Source: JARRJS01 sp037388885 (GTDB taxonomy: Bacteria; Gemmatimonadota; Gemmatimonadetes; Longimicrobiales; RSA9). From it: a DNA stretch of 57,978 nucleotides. Where the stretch lies: the NCBI GenBank assembly GCA_037388885.1, contig JARRJS010000009.1, positions 1 to 57,978 on the forward strand, in the 5' to 3' direction. Numbering within the stretch: position 1 is the stretch's first letter; every line of letters begins with the position of its first letter. The translations under genes were made by a program, and so were the position numbers. The notes beneath the pieces are model-generated. The model did not search any database, was not told the origin of the DNA, and saw nothing but the letters and a program-made list of their open reading frames with translations. Shown piece by piece: positions 53,243 to 57,978 of the stretch.

Positions 53243-54322
53243 ATGAAGAAAGTCCTCGCAGTGCTCACGACGGCTATGGCCTTCGGAGGGTGCCAGGTGA
53301 CGGTCGTCCCCGGAACCGTCACACCAATGGTCGCCAAAGATTCCACAACCGCAGACTCCCTGCAGCGTGTGGCGCCGCCCGCCGACGCGCCGGTGAACCA
53401 GCCGGCGGATTCCCTGCAGTCCGTGCAGCCGGAAGTCTACGCGGCGGCGAATCAGCCCGCGGATTCCACGGCGAATCAGGAGGCCGACCCGGCAGCGAAG
53501 CCGGACCACCGTCCACCCTGGGCTCAACGCCCGCACGACGGAGGCCGGACCGCTCTGCCACCCGGCCTCGCCAAGCGCGACAGCGCATCGATGCCGCCCG
53601 GCCAGGCAAAGAAGGACGAACAGAAGAAGGAGCCGCCCGGGCAGATGAAGAAGGACGAAACGCAGAAGGAGCCTCCCGGGCAGGTGAACAAGAACGAACA
53701 CCAGAACGCCGGCGCCAACGGCAAGGCCGGCGAGCACGGCAAGCCCGACCAGGCCGGGCAGCAGAAAGCCGGCGGCAACGACAAGGCCGGCCAGCAAGGC
53801 AAGCCCGACCAGGCAGGCCAGCAGAAGGCCGGCGGCAATGACAAGGCCGGCCAGCAGGGCAAGCCCGACCAGGCAGGTCAGCAGAAGGCCGGCGGCAACG
53901 ACAAGGGCGGCCAGCAAGGCAAGCCCGACCAGGCAGGTCAGCAGAAGGCCGGCGGCAACGACAAGGCCGGCAGCGACAATGGCAATGAACCTGGGCAACC
54001 GTCTACGCCGGAGCCGGCCGCGTTCACCGCGCCCGTCGCGACGATTGCGCAGCTGCTCGCCTCAGATGCGCTCGTCGGACAGCAGGTGCAGGTGACGGGC
54101 GTATGCCTGGCGAAGAAAGACCAGTCGGCGACGGGCCCCGCGCCGGAAGGGAAGGACGACTGGCAGCTTGGGGCGGACGGCGTCGCGATCTGGGTGGTCG
54201 GGGCACGGCCGGCCGGCTGCGGAACGGACCCCGTAACGGTGGTCGCCACGGTGGCTCAGGACCAGCTGCCGGGTCACGGCAAGAAGGCAGGCGCCATGCG
54301 GCGTTACCTTTGGATCGAGTAG
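53243..54322 (+). CDS. lipoprotein with 20-residue tandem repeats and OB-fold-like C-terminus
   Basis: A 359-aa lipoprotein with lipobox FGGC (Cys17). Residues about 30-165 are low complexity and Pro/Lys/Gln-rich, with PPGQ.KKDE-type repeats. Residues about 166-245 are four tandem copies of GKPDQAGQQKAGGNDKAGQQ. The C-terminal ~100 residues (ATIAQLLASDALVGQQVQVTG, GVAIWVVGARPAGCGT) look like a small OB-fold of the bacterial tRNA_anti-like kind, with two Cys that could pair. The repeats form a long hydrophilic stalk, so the OB-fold would be held away from the membrane. A well-formed terminator follows. I recognise no named function. Confidence 0.82.
   Translation: MKKVLAVLTTAMAFGGCQVTVVPGTVTPMVAKDSTTADSLQRVAPPADAPVNQPADSLQSVQPEVYAAANQPADSTANQEADPAAKPDHRPPWAQRPHDGGRTALPPGLAKRDSASMPPGQAKKDEQKKEPPGQMKKDETQKEPPGQVNKNEHQNAGANGKAGEHGKPDQAGQQKAGGNDKAGQQGKPDQAGQQKAGGNDKAGQQGKPDQAGQQKAGGNDKGGQQGKPDQAGQQKAGGNDKAGSDNGNEPGQPSTPEPAAFTAPVATIAQLLASDALVGQQVQVTGVCLAKKDQSATGPAPEGKDDWQLGADGVAIWVVGARPAGCGTDPVTVVATVAQDQLPGHGKKAGAMRRYLWIE
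53738..53977 (+). repeat. 60-bp tandem repeat, four copies, within the lipoprotein gene
   Basis: Units start at 53738, 53798, 53858 and 53918. They are nearly identical and stay in frame. The differences are silent changes and one Ala-to-Gly change in unit 3; the end of unit 4 changes to a unique sequence. Copy number likely varies between strains. Confidence 0.9.
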
Positions 54323-54372
54323 CCCCTCGCCGCCGGATTGGAGGGAAGTCTCCTCTACCCGGCGGGCAATGG

Positions 54373-54409
54373 AAACGCTCCAGCGGCTCAAGAGTTGCTG
54401 GAGCGTTTT
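54373..54409 (+). terminator. intrinsic terminator after the repeat lipoprotein gene
   Basis: A 12-bp perfect stem (54373-54384 with 54397-54408), 12-nt loop, and a TTTT run at 54406-54409. It starts 50 nt past the stop at 54322 and is the best intrinsic terminator in the window. Confidence 0.8.
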
Positions 54410-54475
54410 CGTATGGCTCACGGTCCCGCGGACCGTGCGTTGTTCGTCACACAATCCACATTGCAGGAGCTCACC

Positions 54476-57400
54476 ATGTCGTGGCCGCTTTCGCTCGCCC
54501 TGGTCATGACCCTGGGACTCATCCCGGGGCCTGGCCTCGGCCGAGCTGTCTTCCCGTCTCTCGTCACCCCTTCCGTCCGCCCCGCCGATTCGGCGCACGG
54601 CGTGGGCGCCGCGTCCCCCACGCCCCTCCCGCCCGGTCCCACGCGCATGCTGCAGGACCCGGACGTGAGTGCCCACGCGATCGCCTTCGCGTACGGCGGC
54701 GACATCTGGGTCGTGCCGCGGCGCGGCGGCGAGGCGCGGCGGATCACGTCGTCGCCTACGGTGGAGACGGATCCGCGATTCTCGCCCGACGGCAAGTGGC
54801 TGGCGTTCACGGGCGAATATGGCGGCAACCCCGACGTCTACATCGTGCCGGTGGCGGGCGGCGAGCCGCGTCGTCTGACGTGGCACCCGGCGCCTGACGA
54901 CGTGCGCGGCTGGACGCCGGATGGCAAGGCGGTCGTGTTCGAGTCCACGCGCACGGGCGTACCTGACGCCGAGCCGAAGCTGTGGACCGTATCGGTGGAC
55001 GGCGGGCTGCCACAGCCGCTGAAGCTGCCGCGGGCGCAGTACGGCCAGATTTCGCCCGACGACCATTTCATCGCCTACCAGCTGGACCGGCCGTGGGAGC
55101 ACGAGGAACAGAACTACCGCGGCGGTCAGAACCAGCCGATCCGCATCTTCAACCGGTCGACGTACGCGGTGCAGAGTGTCCCGTGGACCAACAGCCGGGA
55201 CCAGCAACCGGTCTGGCTGGGCAAAACGGTCTACTTCATCTCGGACCGGGACTGGAACAACAACGTCTGGTCGTACGACACACAGACCAAGGCGCTGAAG
55301 GAGATCACGCACTACCCGGCCGCCGGCTACGAGGTTGAGAGCATCGGCGCGGGCGGCGGCGCCGTCGTCTACGCGCAGGACGGCGAGCTCCACCTCTACG
55401 ACCCGGCCACCGGTCAGGACAGCACCGTCGACATCCGCGTGACGGGCGACTTCCCCTGGGCCATGCCCCACACCGTGCACGTGGCCAAGTCGCTCACGAA
55501 CCCGCAGCTCTCGCCCACCGGCGTGCGTGCGCTGTTCCAGGGGCGCGGCGACATCTTCACGGTGCCCACGGACCACGGCACCTGGCGGGATCTGACCCGC
55601 TCCTCAGGCGTGGCGGACCGGGAGCCCATCTGGTCGCCGGACGGCTCGCAGATCGCCTGGTTCAGCGACGCGTCGGGCGAGTACCAGCTCATGGTAGGCA
55701 ACCAGGACGGCACCGCGAAGCCGCGCGCCTACCCGCTGCAGCACCCGACGTTCTTCTACGCACCCGTCTGGTCGCCCGACAGCTCGCGCATCGCGTTCAC
55801 CGACGCCGAGATGAACCTGTGGGTGCTGGACCTGAAGACGGGCAAGGAGACCCACATCGACCAGGGCAACTACACGTGGCCGAACCGCGACTTGCTGCCC
55901 GTCTGGTCGCCCGACTCCCGCTGGATTGCCTACCAGAAGCGACTGCCTCGCTCCCAGTTCCACGCCATCTTTGTCTACTCGCTGGAGAGCGGGAAGACCC
56001 ACCAGCTCACCGACGGCCTGTCCGATGTCATCGACCCTACATGGGACGCCAGCGGCAAATACCTGCTGTTCCTGGCCTCCACGGACTTCGCCCTGCATAC
56101 CGGCTGGCTCGACATGAGCTCCTACAACCAGCCCGTGCGCCGCGGCGTCTATCTCGCCGTGCTGGCCAAGGGCCAGCCTTCGCCGTTGCTGCCGCGCACG
56201 GGGGACGAGCCGGGTGCGGAGTCGGAGGGCGGATCCGGCAGGCCGCACGGCGCGACGTCGTCCATGGCAGCACCCGCAGCCGCTGACACGGTCCACGTGC
56301 ATATCGACTTCGACGGCTTCATGCAGCGGATTCTGGCGCTGGACGTGCCGAGCCGGAACTACACGGGGCTGAAGGCGGGCAAGGCCGGGCAGTACTTCTA
56401 CCTGGAGCGCGTGCCGAACCACGCCGACGTGCTGCACCGCTACGACCTGTCGAAGCGCAAGGCGGTGGCGTTCGTGCACGCGGCGGCCGAGGAGTACGCC
56501 CTCTCCAGGGACGGCAAGAAGCTGCTCTACCAGGGCGCGAGCCCATCGGGGCGGCCCAACGGGCACTGGGCGGTGGTGGATGCCACGGGCGCGCCGCCGT
56601 CGGGGAACAAGGGCGCACTGGACACGCAAGCGCTCACCATGGAGCTGAACCCGCTGGCCGAGTGGCAGCAGATCTTCCATGAGGCGTGGCGCATCGAGCG
56701 CGACTACCTGTACGTCAAGAACATGAACGGCGCCGACTGGCCGGCCATGGAGAAGAAGTACGCCGTATTTCTGCCCTACATCCGCCACCGCGCGGACCTC
56801 ACCGAGCTGCTCAGCCGCATGCAGGGCGAGCTGTCCCTGGGGCACAGCTTCGTGGGCGGCGGCGATATGCCCAGCGCCGACGTCAAACCCGCCGGGTTGC
56901 TGGGCGCCGACATGGCGGTCGACCACGGGCACTACCGCATCGCGAAGATCTACACGGGCGAGAACTGGAACCCCAGCCTGCGCGCACCACTCGCCACGCC
57001 CGGTGTGAACGTGGAGCAGGGCGACTACGTCCTGGCCGTGAACGGCTCGCCCGTCGCGCCGCCCGAGAACTTCTACCAACCCTTCGTCGGCACCGTGGGC
57101 CGACAGGTGCAGCTGCTGGTGAACGACCGGCCGACCACTCAGGGGGCGCACCTGGTGACCGTGGTGCCCATCGCCAGCGAGCAGCGGCTGCGCACTCGGG
57201 ACTGGATCGAGTCCAACCGCCGGCTGGTCGACAAGCTGTCCGGCGGCAAGCTCGCCTACGTCTACGTGCCCAATACGGGCCAGGGCGGCTACACGAGCTT
57301 CAACCGCTACTACTTCGCCCAGCAAGAAAAGCAGGGCGCGGTCATCGACGAGCGCTTCAACCACGGCGGCAGCATCGCCGACTACATGGTGGACATCATG

Positions 57401-57874
57401 AGTCGCAAGCTGCACGGCTACTTCAGTCAGCGGCTCGGCAGCCGCTACGACGCCGTCACCGCGCCGGCCGCCGCCATCTGGGGACCGAAGGTGCTCGTCA
57501 TCAACGAGATGAGCGGCTCCGGCGGCGACATGTTCCCCTACATGTTCAAACAGATGAAGATCGGCCCCCTCATCGGCACGAAGACGTGGGGCGGCCTGGT
57601 GGGCTGGGGCGGCGAGCCGCGACTCGTCGACGGCGGCTTCATCTCCGCCCCCAGTACCGGCTTCTACAATCCCGCAGGCCAGTGGGACGTGGAAAACAAG
57701 GGCGTGGCCCCGGACATCAAGGTGGAGCAGACGCCCGCCCGGCAGATCGCCGGCCACGACCCACAGCTCGAGCGCGCCGTCGCCAAGGCCATGGAGCTGC
57801 TCAAGGAGCACCCGGTGCAGCTGAAGCCCGTGCCGCCGGCGCCGGACCCGGCGCATCCCGGGAACGGCGGGTAG
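54476..57874 (+). CDS. tricorn-protease-like S41 family peptidase
   Basis: A 1132-aa exported protein: signal peptide MSWPLSLALVMTLGLIPGPG. Two WD40/TolB-like beta-propellers follow (about 60-350 and 350-640), with repeated blades such as DPRFSPDGKWLAFTG, PIWSPDGSQIAWFSD and PVWSPDSRWIAYQKR. Then come a tricorn C1-like region (about 740-860, with ELSLGHSFVGGGD), a PDZ domain (about 865-945) and the S41 catalytic domain. The catalytic Ser is in NEMSGSGGDMFPY, near DERFNHGGSIADYM and GTKTWGGLVGW. Tricorn-type proteases trim peptides produced by other proteases; here the signal peptide puts it in the periplasm. AGGAGC lies about 5 nt before the ATG. The gene runs nearly to the end of the window. 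Confidence 0.92.
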   Translation: MSWPLSLALVMTLGLIPGPGLGRAVFPSLVTPSVRPADSAHGVGAASPTPLPPGPTRMLQDPDVSAHAIAFAYGGDIWVVPRRGGEARRITSSPTVETDPRFSPDGKWLAFTGEYGGNPDVYIVPVAGGEPRRLTWHPAPDDVRGWTPDGKAVVFESTRTGVPDAEPKLWTVSVDGGLPQPLKLPRAQYGQISPDDHFIAYQLDRPWEHEEQNYRGGQNQPIRIFNRSTYAVQSVPWTNSRDQQPVWLGKTVYFISDRDWNNNVWSYDTQTKALKEITHYPAAGYEVESIGAGGGAVVYAQDGELHLYDPATGQDSTVDIRVTGDFPWAMPHTVHVAKSLTNPQLSPTGVRALFQGRGDIFTVPTDHGTWRDLTRSSGVADREPIWSPDGSQIAWFSDASGEYQLMVGNQDGTAKPRAYPLQHPTFFYAPVWSPDSSRIAFTDAEMNLWVLDLKTGKETHIDQGNYTWPNRDLLPVWSPDSRWIAYQKRLPRSQFHAIFVYSLESGKTHQLTDGLSDVIDPTWDASGKYLLFLASTDFALHTGWLDMSSYNQPVRRGVYLAVLAKGQPSPLLPRTGDEPGAESEGGSGRPHGATSSMAAPAAADTVHVHIDFDGFMQRILALDVPSRNYTGLKAGKAGQYFYLERVPNHADVLHRYDLSKRKAVAFVHAAAEEYALSRDGKKLLYQGASPSGRPNGHWAVVDATGAPPSGNKGALDTQALTMELNPLAEWQQIFHEAWRIERDYLYVKNMNGADWPAMEKKYAVFLPYIRHRADLTELLSRMQGELSLGHSFVGGGDMPSADVKPAGLLGADMAVDHGHYRIAKIYTGENWNPSLRAPLATPGVNVEQGDYVLAVNGSPVAPPENFYQPFVGTVGRQVQLLVNDRPTTQGAHLVTVVPIASEQRLRTRDWIESNRRLVDKLSGGKLAYVYVPNTGQGGYTSFNRYYFAQQEKQGAVIDERFNHGGSIADYMVDIMSRKLHGYFSQRLGSRYDAVTAPAAAIWGPKVLVINEMSGSGGDMFPYMFKQMKIGPLIGTKTWGGLVGWGGEPRLVDGGFISAPSTGFYNPAGQWDVENKGVAPDIKVEQTPARQIAGHDPQLERAVAKAMELLKEHPVQLKPVPPAPDPAHPGNGG

Positions 57875-57953
57875 GAGCGACAAGGTCGCGCCGCTCACGT
57901 CGTCACCAGCGACGCGAGCGGCCTCAAAGGAGGAGCGGACGGGCCCATTCTCG

Positions 57954-57967
57954 CCGCCTTCGGGCGG
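57954..57967. terminator. short TTCG-loop hairpin downstream of the tricorn-like gene
   Basis: A 5-bp stem (57954-57958 with 57963-57967) and TTCG tetraloop, 79 nt after the stop. No T-tract is seen before the window ends, so this is weak evidence for termination. Confidence 0.3.
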
Positions 57968-57978
57968 TTGAGGGTCCG

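Noticed and set aside
53738..53977. CRISPR array
   Set aside because: Direct 60-bp units without spacers, in frame within a lipoprotein gene and not palindromic.

Overview
This is a gene-dense, GC-rich chromosomal stretch from a Gram-negative (diderm) bacterium. It holds about 42 protein genes and no RNA gene that I can see. Several traits point to Gemmatimonadota or a related deep-branching phylum: two tandem DUF5916 outer-membrane proteins, a tricorn-type S41 protease, a fused YncE/alkaline-phosphatase-like lipoprotein, a PPi-type phosphofructokinase, and many lipoproteins with an OM-barrel repertoire. This placement is inferred from gene content; no rRNA or marker gene is present to fix it.

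Layout. 0-3.4 kb: PPi-type phosphofructokinase, then the MsrPQ periplasmic methionine-sulfoxide repair pair. 3.5-8.7 kb: an Omp85/D15-type barrel protein, a small two-TM protein, an Nramp-like transporter with a changed metal site, and a TrmH/SpoU RNA methyltransferase. A cluster of GAA-loop hairpins separates these from a convergent OPT transporter. 11-17.5 kb: an orphan hybrid histidine kinase, a SlyD-like FKBP, a P1B-4 metal-efflux ATPase, and a protein fusing a D-Ala-D-Ala-ligase-like ATP-grasp module to a SET methyltransferase domain. That fusion is the most unusual gene here. 17.5-25.7 kb (minus strand): YncE/phosphoesterase lipoprotein and two DUF5916 paralogues. 26-31.5 kb (plus): membrane PHP protein overlapping a GT39 glycosyltransferase, an amidohydrolase, a 4-TM protein, and DUF1697. 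31.5-35.4 kb (minus): pirin, ClC with an RCK_C tail, aldo/keto reductase. 35.5-43.2 kb (plus): KhtT-KhtU K+/H+ antiport pair, APC permease, secreted-looking O-methyltransferase, P3A H+-ATPase, PrmA. The first two genes, the APC/O-methyltransferase pair and the ATPase/prmA pair are tightly packed or overlapping. 43-58 kb: GNAT protein, frameshifted lipoprotein, sirtuin, SnoaL-like protein, an unrecognised 590-aa protein, ChaN-like lipoprotein, SGNH hydrolase, methyltransferase, LEA-like lipoprotein, a repeat-containing lipoprotein, and a tricorn-like protease.

Two themes connect neighbours. One is ion and pH homeostasis around 32-42 kb (ClC, KhtTU, APC, P3A ATPase), although the P3A pump lacks the actuator TGES segment. 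The other is the cell envelope (barrels, lipoproteins, periplasmic repair, proteases). Several genes without a Shine-Dalgarno have a -10-like hexamer 6-7 nt before the ATG, which suggests leaderless transcripts are common in this genome. Start codons are judged from ribosome-binding sites and conserved N-termini; uncertain ones are flagged.
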